Shown piece after piece: positions 1 to 7,943 of a stretch of 64,000 bases of DNA (position 1 is the first letter of the stretch; the number at the start of each line of letters is the position of its first letter). The notes below the pieces were generated by a model that saw only the letters and a list, made by a program, of their open reading frames with translations, did not search any database and had not been told where the DNA came from. A program made the position numbers and the translations under genes. Where the stretch lies: NCBI RefSeq assembly GCF_024756275.1, contig NZ_JANUGQ010000020.1, positions 1 through 64,000 of the forward strand. Direction: 5' to 3'. Origin of the DNA: Streptomyces pyxinae. GTDB taxonomy: Bacteria > Actinomycetota > Actinomycetes > Streptomycetales > Streptomycetaceae.

Positions 1-60
1 CGCCCCGGCCCCCGCCCGCCGCCACTGGTGGCAGCGGGCCCACCGACCCCCTCCGCGGTG

Positions 61-142
61 GTGACCACGGATCCCACCCGGAGGGACCCCCCGCCCGGCT
101 GCCCGTTCAAGGGTCGGCAGCCGGGCGGGGCCTGTCCGGCCC
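61..142. repeat. Left copy of an ~80-bp imperfect direct repeat
   Basis: This stretch matches 1672-1752 in the same orientation with only scattered differences. Shared parts include GTGACCACGGA, CCCACCCGGAGGGACCCCCC and CAGCCGGGCGG. The two copies bracket the peptide/membrane-protein pair and the DIP1984 remnant. The right copy is the natural 3' end of the ABC operon, so this copy looks like a duplicated end left by insertion or recombination. Confidence 0.8.
91..128. terminator. Perfect 13-bp hairpin in the left repeat
   Basis: CCGCCCGGCTGCC (91-103) pairs perfectly with GGCAGCCGGGCGG (116-128) across a 12-base loop. There is no U-tract, which is normal for Streptomyces terminators. It is a copy of the terminator downstream of the ABC ATPase gene at 1772. 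Confidence 0.7.
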
Positions 143-462
143 CGGGGCCAGAATCCCGCAAAAGGGTCAATAGCGCCCAGTTCTTGCATATGGACCCACG
201 GGCAACAAGCTTCACTTGCACCCATAAAAACGGCGGCACTTTCGGCGCTGGTTCCATCACCTGCCCGTGAAGTTCCTCTCACATCGGCGGCGTTGCAGAA
301 GGAATAAGAATGATGTTGTCTATTGCATGTGCCACCGAGTCGTAAAAGCGGGCCGCGAACAGTTACTGAGCGACCGTCGGCCGGGTAAGCGGATTCTGAC
401 CATTCCGCCTACCTGTAGTGGACATATAGCATCGAGACGATCAATAGAACGGGGAATTTATT
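143..462. other. AT-richer upstream region of the peptide gene
   Basis: No convincing gene is seen in this 320-base stretch. It is clearly less GC-rich than the rest of the window, as at 181-240 and 290-330. It probably carries the promoter of the gene at 463: a TATAGC-like hexamer lies at 424-429, but I cannot place a confident -35. Confidence 0.4.
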
Positions 463-828
463 ATGCGACGTATTGCGTCTGGCGTACTTTCTGTTACGCT
501 CCTCGGCGGAACTCTCCTGGCGGGTGTGGGGAACGCTGCGGCCGCCACGCGGGTTCCGGCTGTCACCGAGGCTCCCGCCGTGGTGATGGTCGACCCGATC
601 CAGGAGCAGAAGTCGATGTGCACCGTCTACCACAGCAAGACCGCGTGCGCCTCTCTTCTGCAGCACAACAAGATGACCAGTGTGGTCAAGAACTGCCTCG
701 TCAAGGCCGGTATCGGTGGTGCCGCCGCTTTCGTCGTCGGCAGGTACATCAGCAAGGATGTGGCGAAGGACATCGCCGCCAAGATTGTCGTCGCGGGATC
801 TGCGGCCTGCCTGTCGTCCTTCGCGTAA
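463..828 (+). CDS. Secreted four-cysteine small protein, bacteriocin-like
   Basis: This 121-residue protein has a clear Sec signal peptide: MRRIA, a hydrophobic core rich in Leu, Val and Gly, and an Ala-rich cleavage site near residues 24-29. The mature part (about 93 residues) has four Cys and ends in a roughly 50-residue Gly/Ala/Val-rich amphipathic segment (GIGGAAAFVVG, then KDVAKDIAAKIVVAG), which resembles membrane-active bacteriocins and saposin-like folds. The start is preceded by GGGGA with 7-nt spacing. The gene for a tiny membrane protein follows 15 bases later, a layout typical of a bacteriocin and its immunity protein. I recognise no family. Secretion is well supported; antimicrobial activity is inference. 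Confidence 0.75.
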   Translation: MRRIASGVLSVTLLGGTLLAGVGNAAAATRVPAVTEAPAVVMVDPIQEQKSMCTVYHSKTACASLLQHNKMTSVVKNCLVKAGIGGAAAFVVGRYISKDVAKDIAAKIVVAGSAACLSSFA

Positions 829-843
829 CTCGGGAGTGCATCA

Positions 844-1023
844 ATGGCGGCAAAAATCATTGTGACGATTCTGTGGACAATCGTACTGGTGGTGGCGAAT
901 AAGCTGCTGTCCGAAGTCGAGTGGGCTCAGTACGTGGTCACGTTCGTCCTGGCCGGCGCCTACGCTCTGCTGATCGGCAAGGTGGGGAATCAGCCCGCCT
1001 TCAGCAGTCGTAGCCGGAGGTAA
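844..1023 (+). CDS. 59-residue two-helix membrane protein, possible immunity partner
   Basis: A very short gene starting ATG at 844 with GGGAG 7 nt upstream, 15 bases after the secreted peptide gene, so the two are probably co-transcribed. The product has two hydrophobic helices: residues about 4-19 (KIIVTILWTIVLVVA) and about 29-45 (AQYVVTFVLAGAYALLIG). A short Lys/Glu loop separates them and the tail is basic (SSRSRR). No enzymatic motif is visible. Size, topology and position fit an immunity or accessory protein for the upstream peptide, but this is inferred from context. The TAA stop is followed about 110 bases later by a strong hairpin. Confidence 0.65.
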   Translation: MAAKIIVTILWTIVLVVANKLLSEVEWAQYVVTFVLAGAYALLIGKVGNQPAFSSRSRR

Positions 1024-1135
1024 CCGCCGCCCGTCCCGAATCCTTTCCTGCCGGGTGGTTCACGCGGCAGGGACAGCTCACGGGGAAAGCGTCAGCCGTC
1101 TGCTGTCGACAGCGGCACGCTGCCCCCAGGCAGCG

Positions 1136-1178
1136 CTCGAATACCCGGTCATCCCCCATCGGATGCCGGGTATTCGAG
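1136..1178. terminator. Hairpin closing the two-gene peptide operon
   Basis: CTCGAATACCCGG (1136-1148) pairs with CCGGGTATTCGAG (1166-1178), and CATCC/GGATG extend the stem inward with one bulged T and a 6-base loop. It lies 113 bases after the small membrane protein gene and separates it from the opposing DIP1984 remnant. Confidence 0.7.
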
Positions 1179-1298
1179 TATTCCGTCAGGGGACAACCCC
1201 GCGCGGGCGCTGCCCCGGCTGCCATGGCGCTGGAGTGCACGGAGGGCGCGAAGGGAGCACAGAGCGTGGCCGGTGCCCGCGTGGAAGCCGGCCGGGCA

Positions 1299-1610
1299 CG
1301 CCTCACCCTTGCCCGCCGCCGCGTCCGCCGCCGCGGTGACCACCGAGTGACGCGACCGCAGGACGTCCCGGCGCGCCAGGGCATCGGTGAGCGTGCCGTC
1401 CGGACCCATCTCCACGGTGGCATTGGTCCGGTTGATCCGCCGGATCAGCGTTTCCAGGGCGTCCAGCACCTCACCGGCCTCGGCCGGCAGCTGAGCCGCG
1501 TCCTCGGCGGGTGTCTCCCCCCCCTGGTACCGCGCGCTGTCGACGACGCGTGCGCGCAGCTGCTCGGCACGGCGCGTCGCCTCCGCACGTTCTGCCAGTG
1601 CCTCGGCAAA
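1299..1610 (-). pseudogene. Truncated DIP1984-family gene
   Basis: The reverse strand encodes about 104 residues typical of the N-terminal two thirds of DIP1984-family (septicolysin-like) proteins: FAEALAERAEATRRAEQL, then RYQGGETPAEDAAQ, LDALETLIRRINRTN, DGTLTDALARRDVL and HSVVTAAADAAAG. The usual start (MKLAEALAERA in relatives, from memory) is replaced by an unrelated upstream reading (GSRGF). The C-terminal part, with its second Arg/Asn-rich helix, is absent and replaced by unrelated sequence after about 1299. The family normally has about 150-160 residues. The open frame continues in both directions by chance in GC-rich DNA, but the gene is broken at both ends. It lies between the two direct repeats. 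Confidence 0.7.
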
Positions 1611-1671
1611 GCCCCGGGAGCCGGTTGTCGAGGGGGCCGGAGCCGGCGCGCGTACTGCCTCTCTCCAGGCG

Positions 1672-1752
1672 GTGACCACGGACCCACCCGGAGGGACCCC
1701 CCGGCCCCGGCTGTCCGTTCAGGCGCCGGCAGCCGGGCGGCGGGGCCTCGGT
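1672..1752. repeat. Right copy of the ~80-bp direct repeat
   Basis: Imperfect copy of 61-142, lying directly after the stop of the ABC ATPase gene. It carries a second version of the same hairpin. The 1.6 kb between the copies is probably an insertion or recombination product. Confidence 0.8.
1701..1746 (-). terminator. Terminator of the ABC transporter operon
   Basis: CCCGGCTG (1706-1713) pairs with CAGCCGGG (1730-1737), with further GC pairing outside. It is 26 or more bases beyond the stop of the ATPase gene on the reverse strand. Confidence 0.6.
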
Positions 1753-1771
1753 CGGGGTGCCGGGGGTGGGC

Positions 1772-2455
1772 TCACACGGTGGCTCGCTCCGTCACGGTGA
1801 TCTTCCCCTTGCGGATGGTCGCCAGCCGGGGGGCCGCCTTGGCGATGGACGAGTCGTGGGTGACCATGACGAAGGTCAACCCGTGCTCCTTCCATGTCCG
1901 TTCGAGAAGCTCCATGATCTCGTCGCGCATGCCCTCGTCCAGGTTGCCGGTGGGTTCGTCCGCGAGCAGCACCTTGGGGTGCTTCACCAGCGCGCGGGCG
2001 ATGGCGACGCGCTGCTGCTGGCCGCCGGACATCTCGGACGGCAGATGCCCGAGCCGTTCCCCGAGACCCACCGAGGCGAGCGCCTCGGCGGCCCGTTCGC
2101 GGCGCTCCTTCGCCTTCAGGCCGAGCGGCACGAGCGCGGTCTCCACGTTCTCCTGCGCGGTGAGCGTGGGAATCAGGTTGAAGGACTGGAAGACGAAGCC
2201 GATGTTCTCGCTGCGGACCCTGGTCAGTCTGGCCTCGGGCAGCTTGGCGATGTCGGTGCCGTCGAGCAGGATCTCGCCGGAGCTCGGACGGTCCAGGCCG
2301 CCGAGCATCTGGAGCAGCGTCGACTTGCCCCCGCCGGTGGGGCCCTGGATGACCAGCCGGTCGCCCTCCCCGATGGTGAGGTCGATGCCGTCGAGGGCGT
2401 GCACGGTGGCCTTGCCCCGGGTGTAGCGCTTGGTGACGTTTTTCAGTACGTACAT
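1772..2455 (-). CDS. ABC transporter ATP-binding protein (MacB/LolD type)
   Basis: This 227-residue ATPase powers the permease encoded just upstream. All motifs are intact: Walker A GPTGGGKST at about 38-46, Q-loop QSFN, signature SGGQQQR, Walker B VLLADEPTG and the H-loop His in VTHDSS. The length and the MYVLKNVTKRY start are usual for the FtsE/LolD/MacB branch, which drives mechanotransmission-type permeases rather than a classical import pore. The gene lies 54 bases after the permease gene, so the two form an operon ending in the hairpin at 1701-1746. The substrate cannot be read from the sequence; drug, peptide or lipid efflux are all possible. Confidence 0.93.
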   Translation of the reverse strand: MYVLKNVTKRYTRGKATVHALDGIDLTIGEGDRLVIQGPTGGGKSTLLQMLGGLDRPSSGEILLDGTDIAKLPEARLTRVRSENIGFVFQSFNLIPTLTAQENVETALVPLGLKAKERRERAAEALASVGLGERLGHLPSEMSGGQQQRVAIARALVKHPKVLLADEPTGNLDEGMRDEIMELLERTWKEHGLTFVMVTHDSSIAKAAPRLATIRKGKITVTERATV

Positions 2456-2509
2456 GGTGGCTCCTGGTGTTTCGGGGTGCTGCGTGTCGGGCGAGGTCCG
2501 CTCCCGCCG

Positions 2510-4000
2510 CTACTCCACTCGGCGCAGGGCGTCCGCCGGGCGCAGGCGGGAGGCGCGCCAGCCGCCGAACGCCCCCGCGATCAGGCCGCCGGCCACCGCC
2601 AGGCCGACCGCCAGGAGGATCGTCGTCACACTGACCGGTGCCGTGAGCGCGACCTCCAGGGACTTCGCCGTCTGCCGGCCCGCCCCTTCGAAGCCGCCGC
2701 CACCCCCGCCGCCGGGACCGCCGAAGCCGCCGCCACCGCCGGGACCACCCATGCCGCCGCCCGAGCCGCCGATCTGGGCCTGGAGGCTGGGGCTGATCGC
2801 GGTGACCGCGTAGGCCCCCGCGAGGCCGAGCGCGATGCCGAGGACGCCGCCGACCAGGCCGTTGACGACGGCCTCACCGATCACCTGCCGGGTGACCCGG
2901 CCCGACTTCCAGCCCAGCGCCTTGAGCGTGCCGAACTCGCGCACCCGTCGGGAGACCGCGGAGGAGGTGAGCAGCCCGGCCACCAGGAACGCCGCGACCA
3001 GCACGGCGATGGACAGCCACTTTCCGACGCTGGTGGCGAGACCGGAGGCGGTGGACAGCGACCCGGAGACCGTCTCCGCGAGGTCGGCGGAGGTGGTCAC
3101 CGTCGTCCCGGAGACATTCTTCTGGATGGTCTGCTTGACGGAGTCGATCTGCTGCGAGTCGGTCGCCTTGACATAGATCGTGGTGACCTTGTCCTTCTCG
3201 CCGGCCAGGGTCTGCGCCTGCTGGAGCGGCACATACAGGTTGGCCGCCGAATCACCGCTGCTGGCGGTGGCGACGCCGACCACCGAGAATGCGACGGCCT
3301 TGATGGTGACGGTGCTGCCGACCTTGAGCTTCTTCGTCTTGGCGTAGGCCGCGTCCACGACGGCGACCTTGGCGTCGGTCTCGGTCGTCTTGAAGCCGCG
3401 GCCGCTCGTGATCTCCGAGGACGTGAGCGGGCCGAGTGCCGTCTTGGTGACGTCGGTGCCGAAGACCGTGTACTGGTTGATGTCGAAGTTGGCGCCGCCG
3501 CCGCGGACCTCGCCCTGCGGCCGGCCGTCGCCCTGGCCGGAGCCGCCCCGGCCGCCGCCACTGGAGTTCTGGTTCTGCTCGAACCGGCCCCGGGTGAACT
3601 CCCCGCTGACCTTCACCACGTTCAGGCTCAGGCCGCCGACGGCCTCGGAGACACCCTGCTGCGACGAGACCTTCCCGACCGTGGTGGAGGCGAGGGTGGT
3701 GAAGCCCTGCACCATGACCCGGTCGCTGCTCTGCGACGTGGAACCGTCGCTGTCCTTCGCGTCGAACTGGAAGCGGGGCCGCTGCGCGTTCCCGGTGCTC
3801 TCCGACGCGGCCTTGGTGACGGTCATGTCCGTCCCCAGGCCGTAGAGCGATTGGAGGATCTTGTCCTGGGCCTTCCCCATGCCACTCGACACGGAGTTGA
3901 CCACAATGACCAGCGCGATCCCCAGCGCGAGCCCGGAGGCGACGACGAGGGCCGCCTTTCTGCGGCGGCGCAGTTCGCGCCTCAGGTAAGTGAAGAACAT
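2510..4000 (-). CDS. ABC transporter permease, FtsX/MacB-like
   Basis: This 496-residue membrane protein has the MacB/FtsX layout. One helix near residues 17-37 (ALVVASGLALGIALVIVVNS) is followed by a large extracytoplasmic domain to about 320, then three helices near 325-350, 370-400 and 455-480. Odd features are a Gly-rich linker with long GGPGGGGG runs just before the last helix and another Gly/Arg-rich loop (GGGRGGSGQGDGRPQG) in the outer domain. It pairs with the ATPase downstream. TAACGT lies about 12 bases before the ATG on the reverse strand and may be the -10. Such pairs often answer to two-component systems; one lies at 6-8 kb, but no direct link is visible. Confidence 0.9.
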   Translation of the reverse strand: MFFTYLRRELRRRRKAALVVASGLALGIALVIVVNSVSSGMGKAQDKILQSLYGLGTDMTVTKAASESTGNAQRPRFQFDAKDSDGSTSQSSDRVMVQGFTTLASTTVGKVSSQQGVSEAVGGLSLNVVKVSGEFTRGRFEQNQNSSGGGRGGSGQGDGRPQGEVRGGGANFDINQYTVFGTDVTKTALGPLTSSEITSGRGFKTTETDAKVAVVDAAYAKTKKLKVGSTVTIKAVAFSVVGVATASSGDSAANLYVPLQQAQTLAGEKDKVTTIYVKATDSQQIDSVKQTIQKNVSGTTVTTSADLAETVSGSLSTASGLATSVGKWLSIAVLVAAFLVAGLLTSSAVSRRVREFGTLKALGWKSGRVTRQVIGEAVVNGLVGGVLGIALGLAGAYAVTAISPSLQAQIGGSGGGMGGPGGGGGFGGPGGGGGGGFEGAGRQTAKSLEVALTAPVSVTTILLAVGLAVAGGLIAGAFGGWRASRLRPADALRRVE

Positions 4001-4207
4001 GGCGGCACGTTAGGGACGCCTCGTGAAGCCGAGATAAGGCCGGCCTAAGAGCGCCATGAGAACCCCCGCCGCTCCCCGGAGCCCCGGAGAGTCCCCGCCA
4101 CCCCCGGAGTCACCAGCACCCCTGCACCCCTGAAGGCACCACCCCTCCCTACCCACCATCTCCCGGCTGTACACCCCTCCCTCCACCGACCCGCCGGCCC
4201 CAGCCGC

Positions 4208-5662
4208 TCAGCCCCGGTCGCCCGGGTGGTGGACGGTGAGGTCGCCGTGGGCGGACAGGGCACCGGTCAGGTCGCCGGGTCGGTGCCGCAGGGTGGCGTC
4301 CAGGAAGGCGAGCGTGGTCGCGGCGACGAGGCGCGGGCTCTCGGCGCGGCCCAGGGAGCCGGTGATCGAGGGCACGGGCGGCAGGTAGAGGGGGCCGTCC
4401 ATGAAGGTGAGGTGCGCGGCGCCGGGGACGGTGAGCCGGTAGCTCGTCGCGGTGTTGTGCCGGAGGGCCTCGGTGAGGCGGGGCAGGTAACGCGGGTCGG
4501 TCGCCGGGGTGATGGCCTGGGTGAGCGCCAGCACCGGCTGGTGGAGAGCGGGGGAGGCGGGGCCGTGCGGGTAGCCGTCCAGGTCGATGACGGCGTCGAA
4601 CCGGCGGTCCCGCCGGGCCGCTCGCAGAGCGGCGGCACCGCCCATGGAGTGGCCGGCGACCGCGACCCGGCCGGTGTCCAGACGGCCGGCCGGTGGGCCG
4701 GTGATCCCGCCCCGGCCCGGCCGTTCCAACTGGGTGAGGACGAAGCCGAGGTCGGCGGCCCGGACCGCCGTCCAGTCGGCCGCCAGCTCGTCGTCCTCGT
4801 CCCGGTCCCCGGTGGAGGCGGTCTCGCCGTGGACCGTCCGGCCGTCGGCGAGGACGACGGCGGCGGAGTCGTACGGGTGGTCCAGGGCGGCCACCACATA
4901 GCCGTGGCTCGCCAACTCCTCAGCCCAGGCGGTGTTCTGGGTGCGCACTCCGCCCGACCCGGGGGAGAACAGCACCACCGGGAACCGCTCGCCCCCGTCG
5001 GCCACCGGGGCGTCGACGGCCGCACGGGAGCGGGCGCGCGGGACCCCGTCGACCAGGAAGCCGGGCAGGCCGACCTGCCGGGCGAGCGCCTCGGAGACGG
5101 TGCGTGCCTCCTGCTCGGTGCGCCCGAGGTACTGGGCCCGCCGTACGCCGTCGGGGCTCTTCCGCGCGGGATACCAGAGCTGGACCACCACCGTGCGCCG
5201 GTCGTGCGGATCGGCGGTGAAGCTCTCGGCGCGGCGTGGGTCGGTCCACTGCACCACCCGGGTGCCGACCGCGTAACGCCCCGACGGCTCGGGGAAGTCG
5301 GGTACGGGGAAGGCCCAGGCGGCCACCGGGCCCGTGGCGATCAGGCCGGCGCAGGCCACCGACCCCGGGAGCGCCAGCCACCACCGGGCCCGTCGCGCCG
5401 GCCGGCCGGTACGGCGCCGCAGCAGGGGAGCGAGCGCGAACGGCAGCGCGACGGCGGCACCCGCCAGCACCGGCAGCAGCTGCCAGCGGATTCCCGTCAC
5501 ACTCAGCACGATCACGGACAGCAGGAGCGCCGCCGCCGCCGCGAGCGTGACAGCAGGCCGGGCGGCGGAGGGAAGCCAGCGCGCCGCCACCAGCGCGACG
5601 GCAGCCAGCAGGGCGAGCAGTTCCGGAGGGGACATGTACAGCCCCGCGATGATCTCGGTCAC
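4208..5662 (-). CDS. Membrane-anchored alpha/beta hydrolase, PAF-acetylhydrolase-like
   Basis: The 484-residue protein begins with three to four hydrophobic helices (about residues 10-115). An alpha/beta-hydrolase domain resembling the platelet-activating-factor acetylhydrolase/chlorophyllase group follows. It shows the oxyanion region VVLFSPGSGG, the nucleophile elbow GHSMGGA and a late His in GAAHLTF. The GTG at 5660-5662 was chosen because GAGGA lies 7 nt upstream; the frame stays open further upstream without a good site. The product should be an ester or lipid hydrolase with the catalytic domain on one side of the membrane. It stands alone, divergent from the two-component genes. Substrate unknown. 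Confidence 0.85.
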   Translation of the reverse strand: MTEIIAGLYMSPPELLALLAAVALVAARWLPSAARPAVTLAAAAALLLSVIVLSVTGIRWQLLPVLAGAAVALPFALAPLLRRRTGRPARRARWWLALPGSVACAGLIATGPVAAWAFPVPDFPEPSGRYAVGTRVVQWTDPRRAESFTADPHDRRTVVVQLWYPARKSPDGVRRAQYLGRTEQEARTVSEALARQVGLPGFLVDGVPRARSRAAVDAPVADGGERFPVVLFSPGSGGVRTQNTAWAEELASHGYVVAALDHPYDSAAVVLADGRTVHGETASTGDRDEDDELAADWTAVRAADLGFVLTQLERPGRGGITGPPAGRLDTGRVAVAGHSMGGAAALRAARRDRRFDAVIDLDGYPHGPASPALHQPVLALTQAITPATDPRYLPRLTEALRHNTATSYRLTVPGAAHLTFMDGPLYLPPVPSITGSLGRAESPRLVAATTLAFLDATLRHRPGDLTGALSAHGDLTVHHPGDRG

Positions 5663-6009
5663 CCGGCCATCCTCGGCGCGGGACACGCGCCGCCGCGTCG
5701 GCCCCGGGTCTCCGGCGCGTGCGACCGGCGGCGCACCCGAACACCCCGGCCGACCGGCCGCTTTACGACCGTGGACGGCAGCGGGCCTCCTCCTGTGGTC
5801 GTACTCCGGCGCGGTGCCGTCAGACGCCGGTCGCACGCGCTTCCAGCCGGTGGGCTCATGCGCTTCGCGGGCCCCCGGCCTACCGTGACAGGGCCGCCGT
5901 ACCCACCGGGGAGCCGCGGGGCGCGGGTTCGTACCCGCCCCGGTTCCGGCCGTACGCGGTGGTGGTCCCGGCCGGGGCCGCCACGACGCCGAACCGACAG
6001 GGACGTGTG

Positions 6010-7284
6010 ATGACCGAGGCGGCCCCCGCGCGAGCGGCGCGAGCGGTCTGGCCGGTGCGAGCGGTGTGGTTGGTGCGAGCCGCGTGGCCGGTGCGAGCCG
6101 CCCGGCCCCTGCCCCGGGCCCGGCGCCTCCGGCTGCCGCCGCTGGTGGCGGACGCGCTGCTGCCGGGACTGCTGCTGCTCACCGTCCTGACCCCGCGCGC
6201 GCCGGGGGAGTTCCCGGTGGCCGTGGCCCTCACCGCCGCCCTCGCGCTGCCCCTGGTGTGGCGGCGCCGGGCCCCGCGCGCGGTGTTCGGCGCCGTGACG
6301 GCCGCGGCCTGCGTCCAGTGGCTGCTGGGCGTCCCGCTCCCGGCGGGCCTCGCCGTGCTGGTGGCGCTTTACACGGTGGCCGCGCACTCGGGCCGGCGCG
6401 GCGCGCTGGTCGCCGCCGCCGTCGTGGAGGCCGGGGCCGCGCTCGCCTGCCTGCGCTGGACGACGGGGGGTGCCTTCCTGATCCCCTTCGTCGGGCTGAC
6501 CGCGATGGTCGTCGCCGCCACCGCCTTGGGGGTGAACGCGCGGACCACCCGTGTCTGCCTCGCGGCCCTGGAGGAACGGGCCGCGCGCCTGGAGCAGCAG
6601 CGGGACCAGCGGGCGCGGCTGGCCGCCGCCGAGGAACGGACCCGTATCACCCGGGAGATGCACGACATCGTCACCCACAATCTGTCCGTCATGGTCGCGC
6701 TCACCGACGCCGCCGTCTACGCGCGGCACCGGTCGCCCGACCGGGCCACCGCCGCGATGCTCCAGATCTCCGAGACGGGCCGGCAGGCCCTGACCGACAT
6801 GCGGCGCTCGCTGGGCGTCCTGCGGGCCGGCGAACCGGACGCGGAGCGCCACCCGTTGCCCGGCATCGCGCAACTGGAGGCCCTCGCGGACCAGCTGTGC
6901 GCCGCCGGTCTGCCGACCCGCGTCGAGATCCTGGGCGGCCACACCCAGCTGCCCGCCACCGCCCAACTGACCGTCTACCGCCTGGTGCAGGAAGCCCTGA
7001 CCAACACCCTCAAGCACACGCCCGCCGGCACCCGCGCGGAGGTCCGGATACGGTGCACGGCCGGGACCGTCACCGTGGACGTCACCGACACCGGCCCCCG
7101 CCCGCCGCGCCCCAGTGCCACACCGCCCGGTCACGGCCCCGGCCCCGGTCACGGCATCGCCGGCATGCGCGAGCGCGCGGCCGCCTACGGGGGGAAGCTG
7201 GAGGCCGGACCGCTTCCGGGCGGCGGCTGGGGCGTCCGTACCCGCCTCTTCCTCGACGGCGGCGGGGAGGCGGCGTCCGCATGA
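6010..7284 (+). CDS. NarL-family sensor histidine kinase
   Basis: A 424-residue membrane kinase with about four to six N-terminal helices (residues 40-180) and a short coiled coil. The HisKA_3 dimerisation motif has phospho-acceptor His218 in EMHDIVTHN, and the HATPase domain has VQEALTNTLKH (N box) and GHGIAGMRERA (G box). The ATG at 6010 is preceded by AGGGACG. Just after the start, three 18-bp units (6043-6096) encode a V/A-W-P/L-V-R-A repeat. The last four bases overlap the response-regulator gene (ATGA), so the two are translationally coupled. The signal is not predictable. Confidence 0.93.
   Translation: MTEAAPARAARAVWPVRAVWLVRAAWPVRAARPLPRARRLRLPPLVADALLPGLLLLTVLTPRAPGEFPVAVALTAALALPLVWRRRAPRAVFGAVTAAACVQWLLGVPLPAGLAVLVALYTVAAHSGRRGALVAAAVVEAGAALACLRWTTGGAFLIPFVGLTAMVVAATALGVNARTTRVCLAALEERAARLEQQRDQRARLAAAEERTRITREMHDIVTHNLSVMVALTDAAVYARHRSPDRATAAMLQISETGRQALTDMRRSLGVLRAGEPDAERHPLPGIAQLEALADQLCAAGLPTRVEILGGHTQLPATAQLTVYRLVQEALTNTLKHTPAGTRAEVRIRCTAGTVTVDVTDTGPRPPRPSATPPGHGPGPGHGIAGMRERAAAYGGKLEAGPLPGGGWGVRTRLFLDGGGEAASA
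6043..6096 (+). repeat. Three 18-bp tandem units inside the kinase gene
   Basis: Units at 6043-6060, 6061-6078 and 6079-6096 share the pattern GCSGYSTGGYYGGTGCGA and encode repeated Trp-Pro/Leu-Val-Arg-Ala blocks in the cytoplasmic N-terminus. In-frame slippage would only change its length. Confidence 0.7.
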
Positions 7285-7943
7285 CGATCCGCGTCCTGAT
7301 CGCCGACGACGAGGCGCTGCTCCGGATGGCCTTCGGCACGGTCCTGGAGGCCCAGCCCGACATGGCACCGGTCGGTGAGGCCGCCGACGGCGCCGAGGCC
7401 GTGCGCCTCGCCCGGGAACTGCGCCCCGATGTCGTTCTCATGGACGTCCGGATGCCCGGGACCGACGGCATCGAGGCGACCCGGGAGATCGTCCGGGCCT
7501 CCCCGCACAGCAGGGTGCTGATCCTCACCACCTTCGACCTGGACGCGTACGCCTTCGCCGGGCTCGGCGCCGGGGCCTCGGGCTTCCTGCTGAAGAACAC
7601 CCGGCCCGAGGAACTGCTGGCCGCGATACGCGGCGTGGCCGCGGGCGACGCGGTGGTCTCCCCCCGGATCACCCGCCGCCTGCTGGAGCGGTTCCGCCCC
7701 CACCTGCCCGACGGCGGCGGCGCCGTCCGCGACGAACGGCTGGCCCGGCTCAGCGCCCGTGAGCACGAGGTGCTCGTCCAGGTGGGCCGCGGCCTGTCCA
7801 ACAGCGAGATCGCGGCCGCCCTGTACCTCGCGGAGGCGACCGTGAAGTCCCATCTGGGGCGAGTCCTCCAGAAGCTCGGACTCCGCGACCGTGTCCAGGC
7901 CGTGGTCTACGCCCACGAGAACCGCCTCATCCCGCGTCGCTGA
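7281..7943 (+). CDS. NarL/LuxR-family response regulator
   Basis: A 220-residue two-domain regulator. The receiver domain has the acidic pair ADDE near residues 8-11, phospho-acceptor Asp55 in LMDVRMPG, the conserved Thr in LTTFD and Lys in LLKNTRP. The C-terminal HTH (LSAREHEVLVQVGRGLSN, then EIAAALYLAEATVKSHLGRVL) is a standard LuxR tetrahelix. It overlaps the kinase gene by four bases and overlaps the convergent TetR gene by 17 bases at its 3' end. Likely targets are its own operon or nearby transporters; no binding repeat was recognised. Confidence 0.95.
   Translation: MTIRVLIADDEALLRMAFGTVLEAQPDMAPVGEAADGAEAVRLARELRPDVVLMDVRMPGTDGIEATREIVRASPHSRVLILTTFDLDAYAFAGLGAGASGFLLKNTRPEELLAAIRGVAAGDAVVSPRITRRLLERFRPHLPDGGGAVRDERLARLSAREHEVLVQVGRGLSNSEIAAALYLAEATVKSHLGRVLQKLGLRDRVQAVVYAHENRLIPRR

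Noticed and set aside
28..270. 80-codon forward frame at the left edge
   Set aside because: It runs through the repeat and the terminator hairpin, has no family resemblance or ribosome-binding site, and its composition is that of random GC-rich DNA.
4226..6010. Long forward frame opposite the alpha/beta hydrolase gene
   Set aside because: Antisense shadow of a gene with clear catalytic motifs; no ribosome-binding site.
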